Part shown: positions 52,640 to 61,158 of the stretch, piece after piece
Position numbering within the stretch: the stretch's first letter is position 1
How the letters are laid out: the number at the start of each line of letters is the position of its first letter
DNA from: Tistlia sp040905785
Lineage (GTDB): Bacteria > Pseudomonadota > Alphaproteobacteria > Kiloniellales > DSM-21159
Reading direction: 5' to 3'
DNA: 64,000 bases
Assembly (NCBI RefSeq): GCF_040905785.1
Contig: NZ_JBBDQW010000083.1
Span: 1-64,000, forward strand
Program-made: the position numbers and the translations under genes
The notes under the pieces: generated by a model
Seen by the model: only the letters and a program-made list of their open reading frames with translations
The model's database searches: none
What the model was told of the DNA's origin: nothing

Positions 52640-53158
52640 CTAGCCGACGGCTGAGCGGGAGGGGGCGTCGGCCGTGCGGTTGCGCAGGCGGCGCCAGAAC
52701 CAGCGCAGCGCGAGGCAGCCCATGGCGACGAAGGCGAGGCAGACCAGCCAGTAGACAACGGACTTCGGCACGTCGATCGAGACCATCATCTGCTTGGTGC
52801 GCAGGGCCAGGCGGGCGGTCAGCAGGGCGAAGAAGAAGAAGGTGGCGGCGCTGGCGGCGTCGATCGCCAGGTCGACGATCCGGTTGGCCCGCCTCGGCAG
52901 GTAGCGGGCGAGCAGCTCGACGGCGATGTGGTCGCGCTTGCGCACGCCGATGACGGCGCCGGCGAAGGTCACGGCGATCAGCAGGTAGCGCGCGATCTCC
53001 TCCGTCCAGGCGAGGGAGTCGTTGAGGACGTAGCGAGTGAAGAACTGCAGGAAGACGACGACGGACAGGCCCCAGAACAGCAGGAAGACCAGGGAATCCT
53101 CAGGGCGCAGGTCGGCGAGGGAGACCGGCTCGTCGTCGTCGAGCACGGCCGGCGCCAA
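52640..53158 (-). CDS. TRAP transporter small permease (DctQ)
   Basis: The 172-residue four-helix protein (LVFLLFWGLSVVVFLQFFTRYVL, YLLIAVTFAGAVIGVRKRDHIAVELL, FFFALLTARLAL, VVYWLVCLAFVAMGCLALRWF) is of the DctQ family. The proposed TTG start at 53158, or a GTG at 53146, lies only 12 to 24 bases from a 10-N gap, so the real N-terminus may be in unresolved sequence. Confidence 0.85.
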   Translation of the reverse strand: MAPAVLDDDEPVSLADLRPEDSLVFLLFWGLSVVVFLQFFTRYVLNDSLAWTEEIARYLLIAVTFAGAVIGVRKRDHIAVELLARYLPRRANRIVDLAIDAASAATFFFFALLTARLALRTKQMMVSIDVPKSVVYWLVCLAFVAMGCLALRWFWRRLRNRTADAPSRSAVG

Positions 53159-53170
53159 GCCGGGCGGCGG

Positions 53171-53180
53171 NNNNNNNNNN
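53171..53180. other. Assembly gap (10 N) beside a run of 11 C
   Basis: Ten undetermined bases lie between the TRAP binding-protein gene and the small-permease gene, followed at 53184-53194 by eleven C. True gap length is unknown. The position matches the poly-C problem in the sugar ABC operon, suggesting a hard-to-sequence hairpin. Confidence 0.95.
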
Positions 53181-53291
53181 CCACCCCCCCCCCCGCGCCC
53201 CGGTCTCCTCGGGGCGCCGGTCCTCGCCGTCTTGCGGTCCCGTCGGGGTCGGCACGGGCCGGCCCGTGCTGCCGGGGGCCTCGCGGGCGGC

Positions 53292-54299
53292 CTACTGGAT
53301 GGCCTGCAGGCGGTCGTAGGTCTCCTGGTCCCAGGTCGCGTCTGGACCGTTGTGGGCCGGGATCGTCGCCTCGCGGAACGGCCCCCGGTCGACCTCCAGC
53401 ACCGTGTTGCCCTGGTCGCGGAACCAGGCCGCCAGCTGCTGCTCCGTGTCGATGATGTCCTGGGTGCACTTGTCGGCGGCCTCGCGGAGCACCTCGATCA
53501 GGATGTCGCGATCCGCCTCGTCCATCGAGTCCCAGGTCGGCCCGCCGATGATGGTCAGCAGGGCGTCGGTGATGTGGCCGGTCAGGTTGATGTAGTCCTG
53601 GACCTCGTAGAACTTCTTGGCCTGGATCGTCGGCAGCGGGTTCTCCTGGGCGTCGACCGTGCCCTGCTGCAGCGCCAGGTAGACCTCGGCGAAGGCGATC
53701 GGTGCCGGGTTCGCACCGGTCGACTTGGGGAACATCATGTAGAGCGGCGCATTCGGCACGCGGATCTTCAGACCCTTCATGTCCTCGGGCGTCTCGATCG
53801 GCTTGTTCGAGGTGACGTGGCGCTCGCCGTAGTAGGTCAGGCTGACGACGTGGTTGCCGCTCTCGCTCATGTAGCCGTCGGACAGCTCCTCGAAGAGGTC
53901 GCTGCTGCGGTACTTGTCCCAGTGGTCGTAGTCCCGGAACATGTAGGGGGCGCCGCCGATCGCGATCGGGCCGAAGGAGCGCCCGGCGAACAGCTGGCCG
54001 GTGTAGATGATGTCGACGGTGCCGAGGCCGAGGCCTTCGTTGATGTCGACCTCCTTGCCCAGCGAGGAGGCCGGGAAGACCTCGATCGAGTAGCGTCCGT
54101 CGGTGCGCTTGGCCAGCTCCTCGCCGGCCCAGACCGCCCAGGTGTGGTAGGGCTCGCTGGTCTCGTAGACGTGGGCCCACTTGAGCGTCGTCTGGGCCTG
54201 GGCGGTGCCGACGGCCCCCTCGAGGACGAGGGGCGCGGCGAGCGCGCTGCCGGCCAGGGCGAGCCCGACGAACAGGCGGCGTGAGAGCCTTTGGAGCAT
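53292..54299 (-). CDS. TRAP transporter solute-binding protein (DctP)
   Basis: The 335-residue secreted protein has a signal peptide (RRLFVGLALAGSALAAPLVLEG, about 36 residues, here shown in two parts with AVGTAQAQ) and the DctP pattern: LKWAHVYETSEPYHTWAVW, GRYSIEVFPASSLG, GLKIRVPNAPLYMMF with the carboxylate-binding Arg, and ALQQGTVDAQENPLPTI. It captures an organic or sugar acid for DctQM. It lies 177 bases after the UxaA-family dehydratase on the same strand, which suggests the dehydratase substrate or a precursor is what it binds. Confidence 0.92.
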   Translation of the reverse strand: MLQRLSRRLFVGLALAGSALAAPLVLEGAVGTAQAQTTLKWAHVYETSEPYHTWAVWAGEELAKRTDGRYSIEVFPASSLGKEVDINEGLGLGTVDIIYTGQLFAGRSFGPIAIGGAPYMFRDYDHWDKYRSSDLFEELSDGYMSESGNHVVSLTYYGERHVTSNKPIETPEDMKGLKIRVPNAPLYMMFPKSTGANPAPIAFAEVYLALQQGTVDAQENPLPTIQAKKFYEVQDYINLTGHITDALLTIIGGPTWDSMDEADRDILIEVLREAADKCTQDIIDTEQQLAAWFRDQGNTVLEVDRGPFREATIPAHNGPDATWDQETYDRLQAIQ

Positions 54300-54476
54300 T
54301 GGATTCTTCCTCCCGGTTTCGTTTCGTTTCGCGCCGCCCGAGACTGTCGCTCGTTACCCCTGGGGGTGCGGTGCGCCCGCTCTTTTTCTATCGTTGCGGC
54401 TGCAAGTTAACCGGGTGGCCGAAGAACAAGTCAACGGGAATCGGGAGCGCGTCCTGCCGGACCGGGCGCTCGGCGG

Positions 54477-56006
54477 CTACATTACCGCGCCGATCTGCCA
54501 GGGGACGAATTCGTCGTCGCCGAAACCGAGCAGCTCGCTCTTGGTGCGCGCGCCCGAGGCGACCTCGAGCAGGCGCTCGAAGATGCGCCGGCCCATCTCC
54601 TGCACGCCGATGCCCTCGTCGAGCACGGCGCCGCAGTTAATGTCCATGTCCTCGTCCATGCGCCGGAACACGTCGCTGTTGGTCGCCAGCTTCAGCGAGG
54701 GCGCCGGCTTGCAGCCGTAGACCGACCCGCGGCCGGTGGTGAAGCAGACCATGTTGGCGCCGCTGGCGACCTGGCCGGTGATCGAGCAGGGGTCGTAGCC
54801 CGGCGAGTCCATGAACACGAAGCCCTTGGTCGCGATCGGCTCGGCGTAGCGATAGACGCCGCAGAGGTTGGTCGTGCCGCCCTTGGCGGCGGCGCCCAGC
54901 GACTTCTCCAGGATCGTCGTCAGGCCGCCGGCCTTGTTGCCCGGCGATGGATTGTTGTTCATCTCGCCACCGTTGCGCCGCGCGTAGTCCTCCCACCAGT
55001 GGATCCGCTCGATCAGCTTCTCGGCGACCGCCGGGCTCTCGGCGCGGCGGGTCAGCAGGTGCTCGGCGCCGTAGATCTCCGGCGTCTCGCTGAGGATCGC
55101 GGTGCCGCCGTGGCGGACCAGCAAGTCGGCGGCGGCGCCGAGCGAGGGGTTGGCCGTGATGCCGGAGTAGGCGTCGGATCCGCCGCACTGCAGGGCCAGG
55201 GTCAGCTCCGAGGCCGGGATCGTCTCGCGGCGCGCCTGGTCCGCGTGCGGCAGCATCTCGCCGAGCAGCTCCACGCCCTTGGCGACGGCGCGGCGCGTGC
55301 CCCCGGCGCTCTGGATGTTGAAGGTCTGGAACAGCGGGCCGCGCTCGATGCCATAGGCCTCGAGCAGGAAGTCGATCTGGTTGACCTCGCAGCCCAGGCC
55401 GACCATCAGGATGCCGGCGAAGTTGGGGTGGCGGGCATAGCCCCAGAGCACGCGCTGCAGGTTGGCGTAGCCCTCGCCGCTGTCGGCCATGCCGCAGCCG
55501 GTGCCGTGGACCAGGGGCACCACGCCGTCGACGTTTGGATGGGCGGCCAGCAGATCCTTGTCGAAGCTCTGGGCGATGTAGCGGCCGACCGTGGCCGAGC
55601 AGTTCACCGAGGTCAGGATGCCGATGTAGTTGCGCGTGCCGACGCCGCCGTTGGCCCGGCGGAAACCCTGGAAGCTGGCCCGCTCCGCCTCGGGCAAGAA
55701 GGCGGTCGCCCGGGCCTCGCTGGAGACGCCGTAGTCGCGCTGGAAATCGTGCAGGCCGACGTTGTGGACGTGGACGTGGCTGCCGGCGGCGATCGCATCG
55801 GTCGCGAAGCCGATGATCTGGCCGTACTTCGCGATCGGCTCGCCGGCGTCGATGTCGCGCACCGCGATCTTGTGGCCGAAGGGGATGGCGTCGCGGGTCG
55901 TCACCGCCTCCTCCTCGAGCGGGGTGCCCGCCAGGATCGCCGCGCGCGCGATCACGACGTTGTCGCTGCCGTGCAGGCGGATGGTCAGCTTCGAAACCTG
56001 GGCCAT
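54477..56006 (-). CDS. UxaA-family altronate/galactarate-type dehydratase
   Basis: The 509-residue protein has an N-terminal SAF domain (KLTIRLHGSDNVVIARAAIL, GHKIAVRDIDAGEPIAKYG) and a C-terminal UxaA/GarD catalytic domain (FRRANGGVGTRNYIGIL, VPLVHGTGCGMADSGEG, ILMVGLGCEVNQ, LALQCGGSDAYSGITANPSLGAA). Members dehydrate altronate, galactarate or similar acids to 2-keto-3-deoxy acids with iron. The substrate here is undetermined. ATG 56006 was chosen at the SAF domain start. It appears to be the first gene of the unit dehydratase, dctP, dctQ, dctM. Confidence 0.9.
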   Translation of the reverse strand: MAQVSKLTIRLHGSDNVVIARAAILAGTPLEEEAVTTRDAIPFGHKIAVRDIDAGEPIAKYGQIIGFATDAIAAGSHVHVHNVGLHDFQRDYGVSSEARATAFLPEAERASFQGFRRANGGVGTRNYIGILTSVNCSATVGRYIAQSFDKDLLAAHPNVDGVVPLVHGTGCGMADSGEGYANLQRVLWGYARHPNFAGILMVGLGCEVNQIDFLLEAYGIERGPLFQTFNIQSAGGTRRAVAKGVELLGEMLPHADQARRETIPASELTLALQCGGSDAYSGITANPSLGAAADLLVRHGGTAILSETPEIYGAEHLLTRRAESPAVAEKLIERIHWWEDYARRNGGEMNNNPSPGNKAGGLTTILEKSLGAAAKGGTTNLCGVYRYAEPIATKGFVFMDSPGYDPCSITGQVASGANMVCFTTGRGSVYGCKPAPSLKLATNSDVFRRMDEDMDINCGAVLDEGIGVQEMGRRIFERLLEVASGARTKSELLGFGDDEFVPWQIGAVM

Positions 56007-56235
56007 GACGGCGCGCTCTCCTGGGGCTGCTGAGGGATGCCGGTCGAGGCGATCATATGCGCCCCAGCGCGCCGAGAGAAAAGCCGGCTGCGCGTGCCGA
56101 CGACCTCGGCGCCGCCTGGACGGCAATCAAGAGAAGAACTAAGCTGCTAGCAGAAGGCTCGCATCGGCTGTTGACCGGGCAGGGCGCGCCGGCCACCGGA
56201 ACGGTGCAGCAGCATCCAGACGGGAGGATCCGGTC

Positions 56236-57381
56236 ATGTCGGAGAGTCAGGCGCAGCAGGTTTCAGCCCTTGGCGCCATAGAAGGCTACGCGGACGGCGG
56301 CGCGCCAGCCGGCGTCTCGCGCCGCGGCCTGCTGAAGGCGGCGGGTGTGGTGGCGGCGGCGACCGCGATGGCGCCCGAGGCCTTCGCCCGCAGCTTCGGC
56401 GAGGGTGCGGACCCGGTGCGCTATCCCGAGCCGGACGTCGTCCAGCTCGACCCGCGCTTCACCGCCAAGATCGGCAACACGCCGATCCAGCGGCTCTACA
56501 CCGGCACGCTCTGGGCCGAGGGGCCGGCGTGGAACGGCGTCGGCCGCTACCTGATCTGGAGCGACATCCCCAGCGACGAGCAGCTGCGCTGGCTCGAGGA
56601 GGACGGCCACGTCTCGCGGCGCTTCCGCGCGCCCTCGGGCAACAGCAACGGCAACACCTTCGACTTCGAGGGGCGGCAGATCGCCTGCGAGCACGGCACC
56701 CGGCGCGTCGTGCGCTACGAGCACGACGGCTCGACGACGGTGCTGGCGGGGCCGGAGCAGGGCCAGGAGCTGAATGCGCCCAACGACGCGGTCGTCCACC
56801 GCGACGGCTCGATCTGGTTCACCGACCCCGGCTACGGCAGCTTGCTCGCCTACGAGGGCACCGAGGCCGACACCGGCTCGCCGCAGCCCTACCAGAAAGA
56901 GGCGATCTATCGCATCGACCCGGCGGGCGGCGACCCGGCCAAGGTCGCCGACGAGCCGTTCAAGCCGAACGGCCTCTGCTTCTCGCCCGACTACTCGATC
57001 CTCTACGTCGCCGACACCGGCGCCTCCCACTACCCCGAGGCCAAGAAGATCATCTGGGCCTACGACGTCGAGGGCGGCAGCCTGAAGAACCCGCGGACCT
57101 TCGCCGACATGACGCTCGACGGCAGAGCCGGGATGGCCGACGGCATCACCTGCGACGAGGACGGCAACCTCTGGTCGAGCGCCGGCTGGGTCGGCGATGG
57201 CTACGACGGCGTCCACGTCTTCGCGCCCAACGGAGAGCGGATCGGCCAGATCCGCCTGCCGGAGATCTGCTCGAACCTCTGCTTCGGCGGCGCCAAGCGC
57301 AACCGGCTGTTCATGACCGCCAGCCAGTCGCTCTATGCCGTCTACGTGCTGACCCGCGGGGCCCACGCCAGTGGGGCCTGA
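56236..57381 (+). CDS. SMP-30/gluconolactonase-family lactonase with Tat signal
   Basis: The 381-residue six-bladed beta-propeller of the SMP-30/Gnl/LRE type has metal and substrate residues in LWAEGPAWNGVGRYLIWSDI, LNAPNDAVVHRDGSIWFTDPGYG, FKPNGLCFSPDYSILYVADTG and GMADGITCDEDGNLW. An N-terminal twin-arginine motif SRRGLLKAAG at residues 28-37, followed by an Ala-rich stretch, predicts Tat export to the periplasm. It would open an aldonolactone before uptake. GGGAGGATCC precedes the ATG. It is divergent from the dehydratase gene. Confidence 0.9.
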   Translation: MSESQAQQVSALGAIEGYADGGAPAGVSRRGLLKAAGVVAAATAMAPEAFARSFGEGADPVRYPEPDVVQLDPRFTAKIGNTPIQRLYTGTLWAEGPAWNGVGRYLIWSDIPSDEQLRWLEEDGHVSRRFRAPSGNSNGNTFDFEGRQIACEHGTRRVVRYEHDGSTTVLAGPEQGQELNAPNDAVVHRDGSIWFTDPGYGSLLAYEGTEADTGSPQPYQKEAIYRIDPAGGDPAKVADEPFKPNGLCFSPDYSILYVADTGASHYPEAKKIIWAYDVEGGSLKNPRTFADMTLDGRAGMADGITCDEDGNLWSSAGWVGDGYDGVHVFAPNGERIGQIRLPEICSNLCFGGAKRNRLFMTASQSLYAVYVLTRGAHASGA

Positions 57382-57500
57382 GAGCCCGTCTACTTGCGCA
57401 CCTAGCCGATCCGGCCGTGGGCCTCGGCGGCGAAGTGGGCGGCGGCGGCGACCTAGGTCGGCCGGCCGGTCCGCCGCCGGTTCCGCCGGGAGCCGGCCGG

Positions 57501-57762
57501 TCATGCCGCCGCCTCGAGCGTCGGGATCTTCTCGAGCTCGCTGGCGAGCACCGGGACAGGTCGCCAAGTCGTGGTCCGTCTGCAGCGCGATCCAGATCCC
57601 GGGCCCGTTGCCGCAGATCGAACAGGCTGCGCGGCAGCGGGTCGGGTGCGTCGGCTCGGCGACGGCGCCGGTCGGGACGAGGAGGGTGAGGGTGAGCAGG
57701 AAGGCGGCGAACAGGCCGCGAACAGAAACTCCACCTTCCCCCACCCTCGGGCCACAGTTCAT
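57501..57762 (-). pseudogene. Probable frameshifted small secreted protein gene
   Basis: From ATG 57762 one frame gives a signal-peptide-like sequence (VRGLFAAFLLTLTLLVPTGAVA) and a Cys-containing segment (RAACSICGNGPGIWIALQTD). Near 57557 the coding pattern switches frame, and the rest (VLASELEKIPTLEAAA) ends at a TGA at 57501-57503. Dropping one base would join them. No family is recognised. Further left (57405-57480), the same strand carries a fragment with two TAG codons in otherwise coding-like sequence. It could also be non-coding DNA with chance GC-rich frames. Confidence 0.35.
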
Positions 57763-57837
57763 GGCTCGTTCGCGTATTCGCGCTACGGCCGGCGGCGGCG
57801 TCGCTGGCCAGAAAACCAGCAAAAGTGCGGGTGGAGG

Positions 57838-57912
57838 TGGTGCCGCCGGCGTGAATTGAACACGCGACCCCGCCCTTACCAAGGGCGTGCTCTACCCCTG
57901 AGCTACGGCGGC
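57838..57912 (-). tRNA. tRNA-Thr(GGT), CCA encoded
   Basis: On the minus strand the sequence begins GCCGCCGTAGCTCAG, with a D-loop GGGGTAGAGC, the anticodon arm CGCCCTTGGTAAGGGCG giving anticodon GGT (threonine, codon ACC), a T-arm CGTGTTCAATTCACG and an acceptor CGGCGGC-A-CCA. The 7-base acceptor stem pairs perfectly. Length is 72 bases plus CCA. A decayed coding region lies beyond its 3' end. Confidence 0.95.
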
Positions 57913-58037
57913 GCCAAGAGGATCCCGGAGCGCAGAGGCGTCCGAGAGCGGCGGGAAAATGCACCGATCACGGTCCCGGCGCAAGCGCCTATTCGCCGCC
58001 GCTTGACCTCGCCGCCCGGCGCGGCCACCTTCGCGCC

Positions 58038-58274
58038 ATGGCGGAGCGCGAAGACAGCAGCGGTGGCGGCGGCCGTGAGCGGCCGGACGGCCCGGCCCCC
58101 GGCGGCGAGCGCGCCGCACGCGAGGCGCGCCTGGCCGAGCAGCTGCGCGCCAACCTGCTGCGCCGCAAGCAGCAGGCCCGCCAACGCGCCGCCGACCCTG
58201 GCCGGGCGGAGTCCGGCGAAGAGGCAGCGGCGGCGGAGAGGCCGGCGCGCCGCACCCAGGGGGACCATGGCTGA
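58038..58274 (+). CDS. Small conserved-looking hydrophilic protein upstream of murA
   Basis: The 78-residue highly charged protein has a central helix AREARLAEQLRANLLRRKQQARQRA flanked by Gly/Glu/Arg-rich tails (the helix is quoted in part only). Proteins with an LRANLLRRKxQAR helix are common as short unannotated genes in alphaproteobacteria. Function is unknown; it may bind RNA or a protein partner. It lies 151 bases before murA and downstream of the divergently oriented tRNA. Confidence 0.6.
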   Translation: MAEREDSSGGGGRERPDGPAPGGERAAREARLAEQLRANLLRRKQQARQRAADPGRAESGEEAAAAERPARRTQGDHG

Positions 58275-58425
58275 AGGCTTGAGCGGCTTGCGAGTCGCGG
58301 GCTAGAACGGTCAAGGATTCCTTCCCGGCCGTCGGCCGTTGCTCGCCCGTGGGACGAGTCAGGGATTACCTTCGTTCCGGCGCGCTCGCCGGCAGCGTCT
58401 CCGAGGCAGGAAGCAGAAGCAGGGC

Positions 58426-59712
58426 ATGGACAGGATCGTGATACGCGGCGGCCGGCCTCTCGAAGGCGAGATCGTCATCGGCGGCGCCAAGAACGCGGCC
58501 CTGCCGCTGATGGCGGCCAGCCTGCTGACCGAGGAGACGCTCAGGCTCGGCAACCTGCCGCACCTGGCGGACATCACCACCCTGGCCAAGCTGCTCTCGA
58601 CGCTCGGGGTCGAGCTGCACATGAACGGCAACGGCGGCACCGGCGGCAGCAGCGGGCGGGTGCTGGATCTGACCGCCCGGACCATCACCGACACCTGCGC
58701 GCCCTACGACCTGGTGCGCAAGATGCGCGCCTCGGTGCTGGTGCTCGGGCCGCTGGTCGCGCGCGAGGGCGTCGGCCGGGTCTCCCTGCCCGGCGGCTGC
58801 GCCATCGGCACCCGGCCGATCGACCTGCACCTGCTCGGCCTGGAGGCGCTGGGCGCCGAGATCGAGCTCAAGGAGGGCTACATCGAGGCGCGCGCGCCTC
58901 GGGGCCTGACCGGCGGGGAGGTGGTCTTCCCCAAGGTCTCGGTCGGCGCCACCGAGAACATCATGATGGCGGCCAGCCTGGCCAGCGGCGAGACCCGTCT
59001 GGTCAACGCCGCGCGCGAGCCGGAGATCGTCGACCTGGCGGCCTGCCTGACCGCCATGGGTGCCGAGATCGAGGGCGCCGGCACCGCGACCGTCACGATC
59101 CGCGGCCGCAGCCGCCTGCACGGCGCCGAGCACCAGGTCATCGCCGACCGCATCGAGGCCGGCACCTATGCCATGGCGGCGGCCGTCACCGACGGCGACC
59201 TGCACCTGATCGGCGCGCGCGGCGAGCACCTGACGGCCGCGCTCGACGTCCTCCGGCAGGCGGGCGTCGCCATCGAGGAGTCCAACCGGGGCCTGCGCGT
59301 GCGCCGGGCCAACGGCCGGCTCCAGGGCACCGACGTCATGACCGAGGCCTATCCCGGTTTTCCGACCGACCTGCAGGCCCAGTTCATGGCGCTGATGGCG
59401 ACCGCCGGGGGCGCAGCCATGATCACCGAGACGATCTTCGAGAACCGCTTCATGCATGTGCCCGAGCTCGCGCGCATGGGTGCCAACGTGACGGTGCACG
59501 GCGCCTCGGCGCTGGTGCGCGGGGTCGAGTGCCTGACCGGGGCCCCGGTCATGGCCACCGACCTGCGCGCCTCGGTCTCGCTGGTGCTGGCCGGCCTCGC
59601 CGCCGAGGGCGAGACCGTGCTGAACCGCGTCTACCACCTCGACCGCGGCTACGAGCGCGTCGAGGACAAGCTGGCCGCCTGCGGCGCCGACATCCGGCGC
59701 GTCGCGGAATAG
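58426..59712 (+). CDS. murA: UDP-N-acetylglucosamine 1-carboxyvinyltransferase MurA
   Basis: The 428-residue enzyme transfers enolpyruvate from PEP to UDP-GlcNAc, the first committed peptidoglycan step in the cytosol. The N-terminus DRIVIRGGRPLEGEIVIGGAKNAALP (quoted in part) has the catalytic Lys-Asn; Cys125 in LPGGCAIGTRPIDLHL is the fosfomycin-target cysteine, and GYPTDLQ-like sequence appears as PGFPTDLQAQFMAL. A Gly/Ser-rich insert NGNGGTGGSSGR near residue 67 makes it about 10 residues longer than E. coli MurA. ATG 58426 has an AGCAGGG site. Confidence 0.95.
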   Translation: MDRIVIRGGRPLEGEIVIGGAKNAALPLMAASLLTEETLRLGNLPHLADITTLAKLLSTLGVELHMNGNGGTGGSSGRVLDLTARTITDTCAPYDLVRKMRASVLVLGPLVAREGVGRVSLPGGCAIGTRPIDLHLLGLEALGAEIELKEGYIEARAPRGLTGGEVVFPKVSVGATENIMMAASLASGETRLVNAAREPEIVDLAACLTAMGAEIEGAGTATVTIRGRSRLHGAEHQVIADRIEAGTYAMAAAVTDGDLHLIGARGEHLTAALDVLRQAGVAIEESNRGLRVRRANGRLQGTDVMTEAYPGFPTDLQAQFMALMATAGGAAMITETIFENRFMHVPELARMGANVTVHGASALVRGVECLTGAPVMATDLRASVSLVLAGLAAEGETVLNRVYHLDRGYERVEDKLAACGADIRRVAE

Positions 59713-59737
59713 GCCGGAGCGGCAAGGGAGAGCCGTC

Positions 59738-60409
59738 ATGGCCAGGTCACCGAGACTGAAGCTGCGCGCCCACGACGCCACCGACATGGACGTCATCGCC
59801 TCGGTGCTGCAGGACGCCCTGGTGCCGCTGACCGAGGTGACCTTCCTGCGCCGCGACCGGCGCTTCGTCATGGTCGTCAACCGCTTCCTGTGGGAAGGGG
59901 TCGAGGAGGCCGAGGGGCTGGCCGCGGAGCGGGTCGGGCGGCCCGCGCCCGATCCTGCCGCCGGCGAGCCCGACGACACCGAGGAAGAGCGGGCCCGCGA
60001 CGCGGCCTTCCACGAGGCGGGGCCGCGGCCGACCTACTACCGCACCCATTGCGGCGTCACCTTCGACAAGGTCGAGGCGGTGAAGATCCGTGGCATCGAC
60101 CAGCGCGACCGCAACCAGATCCTGAACCTGCTGACCATCGCGACGGAGCCGAAGCGCGTCGACCTGCGCTTCTCGGACGGCGGGCGCATCCTGCTCGCCG
60201 TCTCGGCGGTGCGCTGTCACCTGGAGGACTTCGACGAACCCTGGCCGACCTGGTCGCGTCCCGACCACGGCGCGCGGGCGGCGGCCGGCGGCCCCGGGAC
60301 GGCGCCGGGACCGGCGGGCGACCCTGGGGGCGATGCGGGGGGCGATCCGGGGGGCGATCCGGGGGGCGACGCGGCCCCCGATCTGGACGGGGCCAAGCCC
60401 GCGCGGTAA
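59738..60409 (+). CDS. DUF2948 family protein with Gly-Asp repeat tail
   Basis: The 223-residue protein matches alphaproteobacterial DUF2948: LKLRAHDATDMDVIASVLQDALVPL, FVMVVNRFLWE, THCGVTFDKVEAVKIRGIDQ and LRFSDGGRILLAVSAVRCHLEDFDEPWPTWSRP (each quoted in part). Residues after about 180 form a low-complexity tail with PGGD/AGGD repeats from a 12-base DNA repeat. DUF2948 is typically found, as here, between murA and hisD; function is unknown. Confidence 0.88.
   Translation: MARSPRLKLRAHDATDMDVIASVLQDALVPLTEVTFLRRDRRFVMVVNRFLWEGVEEAEGLAAERVGRPAPDPAAGEPDDTEEERARDAAFHEAGPRPTYYRTHCGVTFDKVEAVKIRGIDQRDRNQILNLLTIATEPKRVDLRFSDGGRILLAVSAVRCHLEDFDEPWPTWSRPDHGARAAAGGPGTAPGPAGDPGGDAGGDPGGDPGGDAAPDLDGAKPAR
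60323..60370 (+). repeat. Four 12-base tandem repeats inside the DUF2948 gene
   Basis: Units of the form CCGGGGGGCGAT occur four times in register (GGCGAT or GGCGAC endings at about 60334, 60346, 60358 and 60370). They encode PGGD/AGGD. Being a multiple of three, unit gain or loss keeps the frame. Confidence 0.85.
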
Positions 60410-60483
60410 ACCCTGCCGCGGCCCGGAACGGGTCGCGCCGTTCCTCCACCGTCCTTGTCTACAGAAGCGGAGCACCCTCGCCC

Positions 60484-61158
60484 GTGCCCTCCGAGCGTTC
60501 CAGCCGGCCGCCGCTGGTCCTGGCCCTGCCCAAGGGCCGGATCCTGCGCGAGCTGGTGCCCCTGATGCAGCGGGTCGGCATCGAGCCGGAGCCGGAGTTC
60601 CACGACGAGCAGTCGCGCCGACTGCTGTTCTCGACCAGCGTGCCGGGCATCCAGCTGGTCCGCGTGCGCTCCTTCGACGTGCCCACCTTCGTCGCCCACG
60701 GCGGCGCCCAGCTCGGCGTCGCCGGCAACGACGTGCTGATGGAGTTCGACCATCCGGAGGTTTACGCGCCGGTCGACCTCGGCATCGGCCGCTGCCGGAT
60801 CTCGGTCGCCGAGCGCAGGGAGCTGCTCTCGGGCGACGACCCGAGCCGTTGGAGCCACGTGCGCATCGCCACCAAGTACCCCGAGATCACCCGCCGCCAC
60901 TTCGCCGCCCGCGGCGTCCAGGCCGAATGCATCAAGCTCAACGGCGCCATGGAGCTGGCGCCGCTGCTGGGCATGTGCCGGCGCATCGTCGACCTCGTCT
61001 CGACCGGCGCCACCCTGGCCGCCAACGGCCTGGTCGAGGTCGAGCACATCGCCGACGTGACCAGCCGCTTCATCGTCAACCGCACCGCGCTGAAGACCCG
61101 GCCGCGCGAGGTCATGGGCTGGGTCGAGCGCTTCCGCGAGGTCGCCCATGACGCATGA
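60484..61158 (+). CDS. hisG: ATP phosphoribosyltransferase HisG, short form
   Basis: The 224-residue short-form HisG carries out the first step of histidine synthesis (ATP plus PRPP). Key segments are LVLALPKGRILRELVPLM, VRSFDVPTFVAHGGAQLGVAG and the PRPP loop DLVSTGATLAANGLVEVE (residues about 172-189). It lacks the C-terminal regulatory domain, so it needs HisZ, which is not in this window. The start is GTG 60484. Its end overlaps hisD by 11 bases. Confidence 0.95.
   Translation: MPSERSSRPPLVLALPKGRILRELVPLMQRVGIEPEPEFHDEQSRRLLFSTSVPGIQLVRVRSFDVPTFVAHGGAQLGVAGNDVLMEFDHPEVYAPVDLGIGRCRISVAERRELLSGDDPSRWSHVRIATKYPEITRRHFAARGVQAECIKLNGAMELAPLLGMCRRIVDLVSTGATLAANGLVEVEHIADVTSRFIVNRTALKTRPREVMGWVERFREVAHDA

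Noticed and set aside
49705..57381. Sulfoquinovose Entner-Doudoroff or sulfolactate pathway
   Set aside because: Dehydrogenase and lactonase types would fit, but the sulfoquinovose dehydratase is an IlvD/EDD protein and no aldolase, sulfoquinovosidase or sulfonate exporter is present; the UxaA-family protein here is full length with a SAF domain, as in altronate/galactarate enzymes.
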